From contig CAYHGX010000010.1 of the NCBI GenBank assembly GCA_964356355.1, forward strand, positions 1-49,393: a stretch of DNA of 49,393 nucleotides. Reading direction: 5' to 3'. The notes beneath the pieces were generated by a model. The model saw nothing but the letters and a program-made list of their open reading frames with translations. It was not told where the DNA came from and ran no database searches. This document shows, in pieces, positions 32,964-41,277 of this stretch. Position numbers and translations under genes: made by a program. The stretch's first letter is position 1; every line of letters starts with the position of its first letter. The stretch is from CAYHGX01 sp964356355. GTDB taxonomy: Bacteria; Patescibacteriota; Gracilibacteria; UBA1369; LOWO2-01-FULL-3.

Positions 32964-35900
32964 AAGTAGCTGTCCACATCCTTAATCTTCAAATCATCCA
33001 CCCCATATTGCTCCAACGCCTCGGCCATAATTTTAGCGATCTGCACGTTTGTTATAAGGGGAATGTTGGCATCGAGAGATTTGCGACGTAGGAGGTAGCC
33101 ATCAGTCGCATCTACGCTGGAGTAGTTGCGCGGGATGTTTACAATCAAATCCACCTCGTGCCCGCTAATGGCATCTAGAACATTTGCCTTCCCTTTCGCG
33201 CCCTTCACGTGCTCCGAAATTTTCTGCAAGCTCTTGGATTTTAGGCCATTCTCAGCAAAGAATTCGGCCGTACCCGGTGTAGCAAAAATCTTGAAACCCA
33301 TCTGCTCAAACTTCTTCGCCGCTGGCAAAATATCGGCCTTATGCTCTACGCTGCCTACGCTGAATAAAATCCCCTTTTCCGGTAGCTTGAAGCCCACCCC
33401 GATCATTGATTTCAAAAGTGCCTCATTTAAGTCTTCGCCAAAGCAGCCTACCTCACCTGTAGAGGCCATTTCTACTCCTAGCACTGGGTCCACGCCCTTC
33501 AGTCTTGGGAAACTAAATTGTGGCGCCTTCACGGCCACGTAGTCGAGATCCAAAGTTTTGTATCCGGTATAGTTGAGTAATTTCTCTCCTCTCTTGGACA
33601 TTTCTCCAGTAGTGGCGGCCAGCATTGATTGCGTCGCAATTTCAATAAAGTTATAGTTTGTAACCTTTGAAGAAAACGGGAAGCTTCGGCTTGCACGTAA
33701 GTTGCACTCGATCACCATTACGCGGTTGTTTTTAGCTAAAAATTGAATGTTAAAAGGGCCACTAATTTGCAGCTCATTCGCAATTTTCTTAGTAATAATT
33801 TTTATACGACGAATTGTTTCTAGGTACAATTTTTGCGGAGGTAAAACGATCGTAGCATCACCGCTATGCACTCCCGCATTTTCGATGTGCTCAGCAATTG
33901 CATAAATCACCACGCGTCCCTTGTAGGCCACGGCGTCCACCTCCACCTCTTTGGCCCCAGTTTCAAATTTGCTCACCACCACGGGCGCTTCTCTGGAAAT
34001 TTTCACGGCCTTTCCCAAAAACTCAGCCAACGCCTCTTTGTTGTGCGCCACGCTCATCGCCGCGCCCGAAAGTACATAAGAAGGCCTTACCAGCACAGGG
34101 TAGCCCACCTTGTCTGTAAACTTATAAATGTCTTCGATTTTGGCCAGTTCCTTCCATTCCGGTTGATCCACTTCCAGCTTGTCGCACATACCAGAAAACT
34201 TATGCCGATTCTCGGCACGATCAATATTCGCCGGGCTCGTTCCCAGGATTTTTACACCCACTTTATGGAGTTTGAGTGCCAGGTTGTTCGGGACCTGGCC
34301 ACCCGTGGAGACTATGACACCCGTTATCTCTTTCCCCTTGATCCCACCATTCTCGAATTCGTAGATGTCTAGTACGCGTTCCAACGAAAGTTCATCGAAA
34401 TAGAGTTTATCACACATGTCATAATCCGTGGAAACAGTTTCTGGATTATAATTTATCATCACTGTTTCATATCCCTCCTTGGCCGCTGTTTGAGTGGCAT
34501 TTACGCAGCACCAGTCAAATTCTACGCTCGATCCAATGCAGTAAGCTCCACCGCCTAGCACTACAATTTTCTTCTTCGAGCTCTTTTTTCCTGGCTCAAT
34601 GTCATTTTCATTTCCGTGATAAGTCAGATACAAATAGTTGGTATTTGCTGGGTATTCCGCCGCCAAAGTGTCGATCTGCTTAATCACGGGAAGTACGCCC
34701 ATTTTCTTGCGCATCTCACGCACCTCTAGCTCCTCTTTTTTGCGCAGGAACCCAATTTGTTTATCAGAAAAACCCTTCTTTTTGGCCTCAATCATCAGTG
34801 GCTTATCTAATTCCTTTGCCCTTTTTACCTTGGCCTCCATCTCTACAATGTTTTTCAGCTTATCCAAAAACCAGCAATCAATCCCCGAAATTTTATTAAT
34901 TTTTTCAACGGTCACTCCACGTCTCAGTGCCTCAGCCACCACCAGAATTCTCTTCGGCGTTGGGTGCACAATTGCACTCTCCAACTTCTCATCATCTAGG
35001 TGAATATCCTCATTGGCTACCAGTCCATGAATGCCCACTTGTAGCATGCGTAGGCCCTTTTGTAGCACCTCTTCAAAGCTTCTGCCTAGCGCCATAATCT
35101 CCCCCACCGATTTCATCTCACTGGTGATTTCCTTGGAAACTTTCCTGAATTTATTAAGATCCCAGCGCGGAATTTTCAGTGCTAAATAGTCGAGCGCCGG
35201 CTCAAAACAGGCAGTTGTAGTTTTTGTTACGGCATTTTTTAGCTCCGGTAAGGTGTATCCAAGTGCCAATTTTGCGGCCACGTGCGCCAACGGATACCCA
35301 GTCGCCTTACTCGCCAAGGCCGACGAGCGGCTCAGCCTCGCATTCACCTCAATCACACGATAATCCTCGGATTTCGGATCCAAGGCATATTGAATATTAC
35401 ACTCGCCCACAATTCCCAAATGACGAATCACCTTAATGCCCAGTGTTCGCAGTTTATGATATTCCGAATTGCTCAATGTTTGTGACGGCGCCACCACGAT
35501 ACTTTCGCCCGTATGGATGCCTAACGGATCGAAATTTTCCATATTACACACAGTAATACAGTTGTCCGCACGATCACGCACTACCTCATATTCCACCTCT
35601 TTCCAGCCCTTCAAATTCTCTTCCACAAGTACCTGCGGGCTGTAAGCAAAGGCTGTGTCCAAAAGTTCCTCCAGCTCTTTTTCATTATGTGCAAAGCCAC
35701 TTCCCTTTCCGCCCAGCGCAAAGGCCGCACGGATAATTAAAGGAAAACCAATCTCCTTCGCCGCCTTCATGCCCTCCGCCACATTGTAACAAGCCCTACT
35801 ATTGGGCACGCGCACATTAATTTTTTGTAACTCTTGATTGAAAAGCGCTCTGTCCTCAGTTTTCTGAATCGCCTCCACTGGCGTACCCAGCACCTGCACA

Positions 35901-36247
35901 TTATATTTTTTAAGAATCCCTTTCTCATACAACTCCACTCCACAGTTCAGGGCCGTCTGTCCGCCGAAAGAGAGGAAAATCCCATCGGGCTTCTCTTGTT
36001 TAATAACTTTTTCTACGAAATAGGCATTCACTGGCAGGAAATACACCTTATCGGCCAGGCCCTTGCTAGTTTGAATTGTTGCGATATTTGGGTTCACGAG
36101 GACAGAAAAAATGCCCTCTTCTTTCAGGGCCTTTATCGCTTGTGAACCGGAGTAATCGAACTCTCCCGCCTCTCCAATTTTCAACGCCCCGCTCCCCAAT
36201 ACCAAAACTTTTCTAATCTTGGCTGGTTTTTTCGCGGTGGGTGCCAT
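32960..36247 (-). CDS. carB: Carbamoyl-phosphate synthase large subunit
   Basis: This 1095-residue protein is complete. Two homologous halves each start with a nucleotide-type loop (VLVLGSGALKIGEAGEFDYSG; VVLGGGAYCIGSSVEFDW) and carry ATP-grasp domains: the first phosphorylates bicarbonate and the second carbamate. The C-terminal MGS-like domain (ILFSVGSVEHKAD..., NVQIAKIMAEAL) is the allosteric site. The product feeds pyrimidine and arginine synthesis. The small glutaminase subunit carA is not in the window. The first half follows the motif order VEVNARLSRSSALASKATGYP, the second VIECNLRASRSFPFSSK. Confidence 0.97.
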   Translation of the reverse strand: MAPTAKKPAKIRKVLVLGSGALKIGEAGEFDYSGSQAIKALKEEGIFSVLVNPNIATIQTSKGLADKVYFLPVNAYFVEKVIKQEKPDGIFLSFGGQTALNCGVELYEKGILKKYNVQVLGTPVEAIQKTEDRALFNQELQKINVRVPNSRACYNVAEGMKAAKEIGFPLIIRAAFALGGKGSGFAHNEKELEELLDTAFAYSPQVLVEENLKGWKEVEYEVVRDRADNCITVCNMENFDPLGIHTGESIVVAPSQTLSNSEYHKLRTLGIKVIRHLGIVGECNIQYALDPKSEDYRVIEVNARLSRSSALASKATGYPLAHVAAKLALGYTLPELKNAVTKTTTACFEPALDYLALKIPRWDLNKFRKVSKEITSEMKSVGEIMALGRSFEEVLQKGLRMLQVGIHGLVANEDIHLDDEKLESAIVHPTPKRILVVAEALRRGVTVEKINKISGIDCWFLDKLKNIVEMEAKVKRAKELDKPLMIEAKKKGFSDKQIGFLRKKEELEVREMRKKMGVLPVIKQIDTLAAEYPANTNYLYLTYHGNENDIEPGKKSSKKKIVVLGGGAYCIGSSVEFDWCCVNATQTAAKEGYETVMINYNPETVSTDYDMCDKLYFDELSLERVLDIYEFENGGIKGKEITGVIVSTGGQVPNNLALKLHKVGVKILGTSPANIDRAENRHKFSGMCDKLEVDQPEWKELAKIEDIYKFTDKVGYPVLVRPSYVLSGAAMSVAHNKEALAEFLGKAVKISREAPVVVSKFETGAKEVEVDAVAYKGRVVIYAIAEHIENAGVHSGDATIVLPPQKLYLETIRRIKIITKKIANELQISGPFNIQFLAKNNRVMVIECNLRASRSFPFSSKVTNYNFIEIATQSMLAATTGEMSKRGEKLLNYTGYKTLDLDYVAVKAPQFSFPRLKGVDPVLGVEMASTGEVGCFGEDLNEALLKSMIGVGFKLPEKGILFSVGSVEHKADILPAAKKFEQMGFKIFATPGTAEFFAENGLKSKSLQKISEHVKGAKGKANVLDAISGHEVDLIVNIPRNYSSVDATDGYLLRRKSLDANIPLITNVQIAKIMAEALEQYGVDDLKIKDVDSYF

Positions 36248-36262
36248 ATCCGGTGGAGTTTT

Positions 36263-36472
36263 TAAGAAGCCTGCTTTGCCAGATTTTACGGCACGGCAAA
36301 GGTAGGGTCAAGGGGTTNNNNNNNNNNNNNNNNNNNNNNNNNNNNNNNNNNNNNNNNNNNNNNNNNNNNNNNNNNNNNNNNNNNNNNNNNNNNNNNNNNN
36401 NNNNNNNNNNNNNNNNNTAAGAAGCCTGCTTTGCCAGATTTTACGGCACGGCAAAGGTAGGGTCAAGGGGTT
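36263..36472. other. Scaffold gap with duplicated 55-bp contig ends
   Basis: Bases 36263-36317 recur exactly at 36418-36472 around 100 N. As at 4671-4880, the true sequence should have one copy and no gap. The remaining intergenic sequence upstream of carB (to 36504) shows no gene. Confidence 0.92.
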
Positions 36473-36502
36473 GTACGGCGAAGGCCTCGTGAAGTTACAG
36501 AA

Positions 36503-36539
36503 CTAAAAGGGCCGCCTTCGCTTACGCTCCGGCGGCCCC
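36503..36539 (-). terminator. Rho-independent terminator of the gene at 36564
   Basis: GGGCCGCC (36509-36516) pairs with GGCGGCCC (36531-36538). On the minus strand the stem is followed by TTTTAGTT. Confidence 0.75.
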
Positions 36540-36563
36540 ATTTACTGAAACACTTCTATTTTT

Positions 36564-37217
36564 TTATTCTTCGTCTGTATTACTGAACCATTCTTTAGGT
36601 ACACGATATACCGTGTAGTCATTAGTAATTGCTGCTTCTCTAAGGTTGCCATTAAATTTTCCGTTATCAAGCCCATATGAGGTACTAAAGGTGGCATCCT
36701 TTGCCTTAAGCGTTAAGTTGAAAAGAATACTATTTCGGGAAAATAATTGTTTGCATGAAATAGTAGCAGGAGCATCTTCGCTCTCTGCTGGATTGGCAGC
36801 TAATGAGCTTCCTCCACAAATAGAAGCTAGTTCATCATTTTGATCACCATCATTAAAAGCAAGTATCTGATAGGCACAGTGCACTCTTCCATCCGCACCA
36901 ATGTCGGTATTTATAGTATTCCAAAGATCTCCAAAATCATGATCAGGAGCCAGGTTGTCATAGATAAGGGTCCTACTACAATCCGCCAACGGCTTCGGAT
37001 TTCCCGGATCCTTGAAAGGCTTTTTCACATCAACAAGATCTTTCCTGCCCTCGTTTTGCTGAAGAGCCTTGGAGTCCACAGTTACAGAAGTCTCAGTCTG
37101 CTTCTTCCCTTTAAGTATACCCTGAAACAGGTCGCCATTGCTTGAGGCTACTACTCCCCCCACGATCGCCACTCCCACCACTGCGGCAATCAAAATATTT
37201 CTGTGTGTTTTTTGCAT
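36564..37217 (-). CDS. Secreted or membrane-anchored protein, unknown
   Basis: This 217-residue protein has a basic start and one hydrophobic segment (about residues 8-26, ILIAAVVGVAIVGGVVASS) that can be a signal peptide or anchor. The exported part has four Cys (DCSRT, HCAYQ, SICGG, ISCKQ), possibly two disulfides, and an acidic C-terminus. It starts downstream of the peptidoglycan-binding-like gene with 45 bases between and has its own terminator. I recognise no domain. Confidence 0.68.
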   Translation of the reverse strand: MQKTHRNILIAAVVGVAIVGGVVASSNGDLFQGILKGKKQTETSVTVDSKALQQNEGRKDLVDVKKPFKDPGNPKPLADCSRTLIYDNLAPDHDFGDLWNTINTDIGADGRVHCAYQILAFNDGDQNDELASICGGSSLAANPAESEDAPATISCKQLFSRNSILFNLTLKAKDATFSTSYGLDNGKFNGNLREAAITNDYTVYRVPKEWFSNTDEE

Positions 37218-37262
37218 TTTGTTTTTGTTAATTAATTTTACAAATTATTTTAGTTCACGCAC

Positions 37263-38201
37263 TTAAGCCGCCTTCTCCACTTTTTTGCCCAAAAGCACGG
37301 AGATTGCATCTTGCCTTGGGTCCTTATCAGGGAAAAGCGCTATGCCTTTTTCTTTCAACGCCGCCAAACTTTTCGGACCAAAGTAGCCATCGGCCACATT
37401 TACTCCATCTTTTTTATTCTTAGGTAAAGCCGCATATTCCTTCTCGTCCATGAATCCTAGTTTCTCGATCTGAAATTGTTTTGTTAAAACTTTTATGGTT
37501 CCAGTCGTAATCTTCTCCTCGGTAAGCTTTATGCCTGAAAGCGTTGGAACGCTTTCTGCGCCTATAAGTTTGAAAAGTGCATGTATTTGATCGTCCGTAA
37601 AAAGCATCTTTGCGCAAAGGTTTTTCTGGGTTTCATCAGGCGTTTCCTTCATTCCTGCCTCAGCAAATAGATCCATGGTTTCCTTGGTATCCATTGGTGC
37701 ACCCGGCAATTTAGACATAGCAAGTAGAGTGTTTTCGTCAATAATTCCGTTGGGAACTCTTCCTTCAAGCCTGGCCTCCTTATTGTCCCAGGTGAATCCC
37801 AACGTTTCTCGTTGAAACTTCGCCACCTTTCTAGCAAAGTCAGGGCCATAAGTTGCTTTTCCACTAGAGGTATCTATGCCAACTGCTTTTACAATGGCGT
37901 TTCTGGCCTTCCCTCCAAGTTGTAATCTTTTAAATACGCCTGTCTGAGCCCTAGCCAGCTGCCAGCTAGGAATGGGCCTAGACTCTACGTCTTTATCTTG
38001 AACTTCGGCGGCAGGCTTGGACTTATCTTCATCCAATAGTGAGCTGGACGTCGCGTCCGCCTCTTGCCTATTTTTGATTTGCTGAGCCCGAAGAGCTGAT
38101 TCGTTTCTTTCCATTCCAACTCTAATCTCCTCAAATTCATCAACGGGATTTAGGCTGGGCATTGGAATTTTTAGCGGTTCTGAAGGTTTTTCTGCGGCCA
38201 T
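37263..38201 (-). CDS. Protein with two peptidoglycan-binding-like repeats
   Basis: This 312-residue protein has no signal peptide. Two segments resemble PG_binding_1 modules: YGPDFARKVAKFQRETLGF...NGIIDENTLLAM (about residues 118-165) and GTIKVLTKQFQIEKLGF...DGYFGPKSLAAL (about 232-285), each with the buried KFQ and the G-x-x-(D/G)-x-x-T/S-L-x-A-(L/M) end. The first 90 residues are charged and disordered. Without an export signal its place of action is unclear, so it may be exported by another route or be an internal structural protein. A good promoter (38233-38261) precedes it. Confidence 0.65.
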   Translation of the reverse strand: MAAEKPSEPLKIPMPSLNPVDEFEEIRVGMERNESALRAQQIKNRQEADATSSSLLDEDKSKPAAEVQDKDVESRPIPSWQLARAQTGVFKRLQLGGKARNAIVKAVGIDTSSGKATYGPDFARKVAKFQRETLGFTWDNKEARLEGRVPNGIIDENTLLAMSKLPGAPMDTKETMDLFAEAGMKETPDETQKNLCAKMLFTDDQIHALFKLIGAESVPTLSGIKLTEEKITTGTIKVLTKQFQIEKLGFMDEKEYAALPKNKKDGVNVADGYFGPKSLAALKEKGIALFPDKDPRQDAISVLLGKKVEKAA

Positions 38202-38232
38202 ATGTTTTTGTATTTATTTTTAAGTTATGGAT

Positions 38233-38261
38233 ATTATACCATACTTTTGCCGGAATGTAAA
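38233..38261 (-). promoter_or_regulatory. Extended -10 promoter of the gene at 38201
   Basis: On the minus strand TTTACA (38256-38261), a 17-base spacer ending in TGG, and TATAAT (38233-38238). It lies 31 bases before the ATG. Confidence 0.75.
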
Positions 38262-38288
38262 CGTAGGGAGGTCCCAGAATTCACCAAT

Positions 38289-38612
38289 TCAAGCGTCCAT
38301 CTCTGCCTTTTGCCCTCTGGTCTCCGGCAGGTTGGGCCTTTCCGGGGCAAGTACGCTGTTTTTATCAACCTCGTCCACTATCTCAATCGTCACGTCCCAG
38401 GCCTCAGGAGGAAACCTCTCAATGGCCAGTTTTACCATCGCCCTGGTGATGCCCGTCTCCCTGGTAATAGTTAGTAAAACGGATCCCTCTTCAGGCCCAT
38501 TGGCTGTATCGCATATAGCGTCTATTTCCTCTAAAGCAGGTCTAATGAACATAATTGCATCAGCTGGTGTTACCACTGTTTCCTCGGTTTTTGGCGTAAA
38601 AAGTACTTTCAT
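38289..38612 (-). CDS. Small acidic protein, unknown
   Basis: This 107-residue acidic protein has mixed alpha/beta character (MFIRPALEEIDAICDTAN, EGSVLLTITRETGITRAMVKLAIERFP, WDVTIEIVDEV). It has no signal peptide, membrane helix or recognised domain. The longer frame on the other strand is Ser/Ile-rich and has the look of an antisense shadow, so I prefer this strand. It follows the small membrane protein at 38675 in the same direction, 62 bases away. Confidence 0.62.
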   Translation of the reverse strand: MKVLFTPKTEETVVTPADAIMFIRPALEEIDAICDTANGPEEGSVLLTITRETGITRAMVKLAIERFPPEAWDVTIEIVDEVDKNSVLAPERPNLPETRGQKAEMDA

Positions 38613-38674
38613 GAAAAATATTTAAGAGCAGTTATTCTACGGGCTCCTTCAGGAATTTCAAGCCTCAAATCTTC

Positions 38675-38878
38675 TTACAATTTAGATAACATTTTCAAGA
38701 AGTTCCTGCCTTTATAAAGCAAAATTCCAAGAATTGCTCCCATGCCAAATCCATAGATAAGAATAGTGGATACCAACAGCCAGCCAACCTCACGCAGGCC
38801 CATCACATCAAGGAGAAACATTGGAGGCAGTATGAAGATTAAGGCAAGCTCCACCCAAAACGGAATTTTTGCCCACAT
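38675..38878 (-). CDS. Small two-helix membrane protein
   Basis: This 67-residue protein has two hydrophobic helices (about residues 8-25 and 33-55) and a short basic C-terminus (YKGRNFLKMLSKL). Function is unknown. It lies 15 bases after the DUF3147-like gene, at the end of the tauE-osmC operon. Confidence 0.62.
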   Translation of the reverse strand: MWAKIPFWVELALIFILPPMFLLDVMGLREVGWLLVSTILIYGFGMGAILGILLYKGRNFLKMLSKL

Positions 38879-38893
38879 AATACGACGGTTAAG

Positions 38894-39241
38894 TTATATT
38901 TTAATTCCAAACTTCGCCAATACAAAAATGTAGACACTATAGGAAACAAACATCGCCACGGCGGAGATGATCATCGCCGGCGCAAATTTAATGCCATTTT
39001 TTAGGAGCAACGGCAACGCCAAAAAGAAGATTAACGAAGGTAGTACCGCCCAGAAAATACTGGTTGATAGATCAATGATCTTTTTGACATCATGGGTGTC
39101 GTTGTAGAGCCATGTTATAGCCATGATCGACAACAAGGGCAGCGAAGCCAAGATCGCCGCAATCGGCGTGAACTTTTTCCCAAGCTCGGATACGGCCGTG
39201 ATGATTAGCGCTGAAAGGACGATTTTCATGAGGTATTGCAT
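38894..39241 (-). CDS. DUF3147-like membrane protein
   Basis: This 115-residue protein has four predicted membrane helices. The pattern SELGKKFTPIAAILASLPLLS, WLYNDTHDVKKI and STSIFWAVLPSLIFFLALPLLL matches the DUF3147 family as I remember it. The family has no established function. It starts 3 bases after osmC. Confidence 0.72.
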   Translation of the reverse strand: MQYLMKIVLSALIITAVSELGKKFTPIAAILASLPLLSIMAITWLYNDTHDVKKIIDLSTSIFWAVLPSLIFFLALPLLLKNGIKFAPAMIISAVAMFVSYSVYIFVLAKFGIKI

Positions 39242-39244
39242 CTT

Positions 39245-39646
39245 TTAGTATTCAAACTTTACCACCTGTTTTACTTCACTGCTTAGACTTTTTGCCACGG
39301 GACAGTTGAGTGCGGCTGCCTCCAGTATCGACCTTTGCTCATCAGTATAATCTCCTGTCATCTTGATTGTAATTTGGATTTCTCCCACCCTGCGCGGCGC
39401 ATCTGCCATTATTTTTATTACTTCAGCACTCGCCTCCTCCAGCTCAAAACCATTTTTCCGCGCGCTGATTGCCATGGTGATAATCATACAGCTCGCCAGC
39501 GAAGTGCAAAGTAAATCCGTAGGTGAAAAGGCCTCTCCACGGCCATGATTATCCACTGGCGCATCCATTGTCACTTCATCACCCGATCCCACGTGCGTGC
39601 TAATCGTGCGAAGCTCTCCAAGGTATTTAACCGTTGCTGTTGGCAT
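39245..39646 (-). CDS. OsmC/Ohr-family protein
   Basis: This 133-residue protein is full length for the family. Both redox Cys are present: LASCMIIT (first) and NCPVAKSL (second). OsmC/Ohr proteins reduce organic hydroperoxides using lipoylated or thiol donors. Details do not let me choose between the OsmC, Ohr and YhfA subgroups, though the short form with MDAPVDNHGRGEAFSPTDLL fits the YhfA-like type. It is in an operon with TauE (6-base gap), a sulfur-related transporter family. Confidence 0.88.
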   Translation of the reverse strand: MPTATVKYLGELRTISTHVGSGDEVTMDAPVDNHGRGEAFSPTDLLCTSLASCMIITMAISARKNGFELEEASAEVIKIMADAPRRVGEIQITIKMTGDYTDEQRSILEAAALNCPVAKSLSSEVKQVVKFEY

Positions 39647-39652
39647 AGAATT

Positions 39653-40390
39653 TTAAATAAACGAACTCACTACTACCTTAATGATCATCACCACGGCAAT
39701 CACCACCATCGCTTTTTTGATGAACTCATTGCCGTGCTTTACGGCTAGCCTTGAGCCGATTGCCGCACCCACAAAGCTCGAAGCAAACATGGTCAGCATC
39801 AAGGTCATTGAAACAGTTGATCCAAAGTAAAGGACTGTTGCCGCTATCAGTGTCTCGGGGATGGCCGCTGCTACCTCCGTGCCTCGCGCCCCAAGAAAAG
39901 AGAGATTAAAAAAATGAACGAGCACTAGCACTGCAAAAGTTGCCCCGGCCATTCCAAAGGCTCCGTTCCAAAATCCAACCAGTAACAGAAAAAGCACTCC
40001 ACCTACACTCAAAGTGGCCTTCACCTCTTTCTCTTGCGGCTTTATCGGTTTCAGTAAAAAGAATATTCCTACAATTACGCCCCCAAGAATAATATAATTC
40101 AGCCATTCCTTTGGTATCTGAATCACGAAATTTGCCCCGGCAAACGCACCAATTCCCATAGGGATTGCCGCAATAATTGCCAGCTTCCAGTTGATATTTT
40201 TGGACTGATGATATTTTTTCAACGCCCCCGAAACCACCCCCACATCCGACATTCTATTCAGCGCCAACACATTCACGGGCGGAATTCCCATCGCCAGCAT
40301 CGTTGGCACTGCAAACACGCCCGCTCCCCCCGAAATAGAGGTGACAATCCCCATTACAAGGCCTAAAAGTGCAATTAATAATAATTCCAT
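39653..40390 (-). CDS. TauE/SafE-family membrane transporter
   Basis: This 245-residue protein has seven or eight hydrophobic helices and the family features GISGGAGVFAVPTMLAMGIPP near the start and GFWNGAFGMAGATF in the second half, which is an inverted repeat of the first. The family exports sulfite or organosulfonates, or moves other sulfur compounds. The exact substrate is unknown. It is the first gene of the run with OsmC, DUF3147 and the small membrane protein. Confidence 0.88.
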   Translation of the reverse strand: MELLLIALLGLVMGIVTSISGGAGVFAVPTMLAMGIPPVNVLALNRMSDVGVVSGALKKYHQSKNINWKLAIIAAIPMGIGAFAGANFVIQIPKEWLNYIILGGVIVGIFFLLKPIKPQEKEVKATLSVGGVLFLLLVGFWNGAFGMAGATFAVLVLVHFFNLSFLGARGTEVAAAIPETLIAATVLYFGSTVSMTLMLTMFASSFVGAAIGSRLAVKHGNEFIKKAMVVIAVVMIIKVVVSSFI

Positions 40391-40458
40391 AAGTTTAAAT
40401 ATAGCGCCAATGTACTACTTTTGGCCATTTTCTCCAAACAGCGCGAAAGTGCGGATCT

Positions 40459-40509
40459 TCCCCGGGGAGGCGGTGTGTATTGACATTGTCACTACGCACG
40501 TGCTATAAT
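40459..40509 (+). promoter_or_regulatory. Promoter and operator-like dyads of the DinJ locus
   Basis: TTGACA (40480-40485), an 18-base spacer and an extended -10 TGCTATAAT (TATAAT at 40504-40509). Two dyads lie in the promoter: TGACATTGTCA (40481-40491) and GCACGTGC (40496-40503). TCCCCGGGGA (40459-40468) lies just upstream and matches the core of the palindrome at 17019-17044. Autoregulation by the antitoxin is likely. Confidence 0.72.
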
Positions 40510-40535
40510 TGCTCGGCCTTTCTAACCAAGTATAA

Positions 40536-40823
40536 ATGACCACAATTCAAATTCGCATTGATGAAAAAACCAAGAAGTCTGCCAAAAAAGTCCTCGACCG
40601 CATCGGCATGGACATGAGCAGCGCCGTGAAAGTTTATCTTACTCAAATCATCCTCACCCAGGGCATCCCTTTTCAAATTCTCACCGAAAATGGCATGACT
40701 ATAGCCCAAGAAAAGGCAATCGTTAAAGCCTCTGAGGAGGCAAAGCGAGGCGTGAATGTGAGCGGGCCTTTTGAGGGAGAAGAGATAATTAATCACTTAA
40801 AGAGGCTTAGAAAGAAAGTATGA
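40536..40823 (+). CDS. RelB/DinJ-family antitoxin
   Basis: This 95-residue protein has a ribbon-helix-helix N-terminus (TTIQIRIDEKTKKSAKKVLDRIGMDMSSAVKVYLTQI) and the typical GIPFQI that follows. The C-terminal part would bind the toxin. It should repress the promoter just upstream. Its stop overlaps the start of the YafQ/RelE-type toxin as ATGA. That toxin is interrupted by a stop codon, so the antitoxin may now be an orphan. Confidence 0.92.
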   Translation: MTTIQIRIDEKTKKSAKKVLDRIGMDMSSAVKVYLTQIILTQGIPFQILTENGMTIAQEKAIVKASEEAKRGVNVSGPFEGEEIINHLKRLRKKV

Positions 40824-41080
40824 AAATTACTTATCACAAAAAGTTCGACAAGAAATTCGAAAAGCTCAGTGCCAAGATCTAGGATAAAGTCATCCAAGTT
40901 ATTGATATATTCCGCAATAATCCCCTCGATCCCCGGCTCAAAAATCATCCCTTAAAAGGCTCTGTGTCCAACCGCCGAGCAATTTCGGTTACTGGTGATG
41001 TTCGCATAGTTTTCGAACAGTACAACGACTACGTCCTCGTCATCATGCTCGACGTGGGTACTCATAACCAGGTTTATTAA
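40820..41080 (+). pseudogene. YafQ/RelE-type toxin broken by an in-frame TAG
   Basis: From the ATG at 40820 the frame reads MKITYHKKFDKKFEKLSAKI and then TAG (40880-40882). The same frame continues with DKVIQVIDIFRNNPLDPRLKN, LKGSVSNRRAISVTGDVRIVF and YVLVIMLDVGTHNQVY, ending in TAA at 41078-41080. The whole would be an 86-residue RelE/YafQ toxin, with the conserved DPRLKNHPLKG and VGTHNQVY ends present. A single C-to-T change from a Gln codon (CAG) explains the stop. TAG ends other genes here (L20, ispDF, dnaN), so recoding is unlikely. The toxin is probably inactive, unless the base is an assembly or strain variant. Confidence 0.88.
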
Positions 41081-41253
41081 AAATAACTACTGCGCTTCCA
41101 CCATTTAAATACTTTTTTGTAGTTTTTGGCTACTTCCTTTCCGTAGCTCTCTTTTCCAAAGGCGCTGCCAATCAAGATGATGGGCGTCAATACCACCGTC
41201 GCTACGGGCAATAGCACGAAGCTTAATAAAATATCCAAAATTATATCAGCCAT
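41077..41253 (-). CDS. Small membrane protein of 58 residues
   Basis: From ATG at 41253 the frame gives a hydrophobic helix (MADIILDILLSFVLLPVATV, continuing to ILIGSAF) and a strongly basic aromatic tail (YKKVFKWWKRSSYF). This is the look of a single-pass membrane peptide with a cytoplasmic basic end. It is in the ilvC direction, 24 bases after its stop. Its stop overlaps the end of the broken toxin by 4 bases. The composition argues for a real gene, but there is no homologue I can name. Confidence 0.6.
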   Translation of the reverse strand: MADIILDILLSFVLLPVATVVLTPIILIGSAFGKESYGKEVAKNYKKVFKWWKRSSYF

Positions 41254-41277
41254 AAATTTTATATTAAATAAGTCCCC

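Noticed and set aside
38227..38625. Plus-strand gene of 132 residues
   Set aside because: The Ser/Ile/Val-rich composition is that of an antisense shadow. The minus-strand frame is acidic with natural composition and lies in a run of minus-strand genes.
40880..40882. Recoding of TAG as a sense codon
   Set aside because: TAG ends dnaN, L20 and ispDF at family-normal lengths, so only the one toxin shows an internal TAG. TGA is also a normal stop here (several ATGA overlaps), so the Gracilibacteria-type code is excluded.
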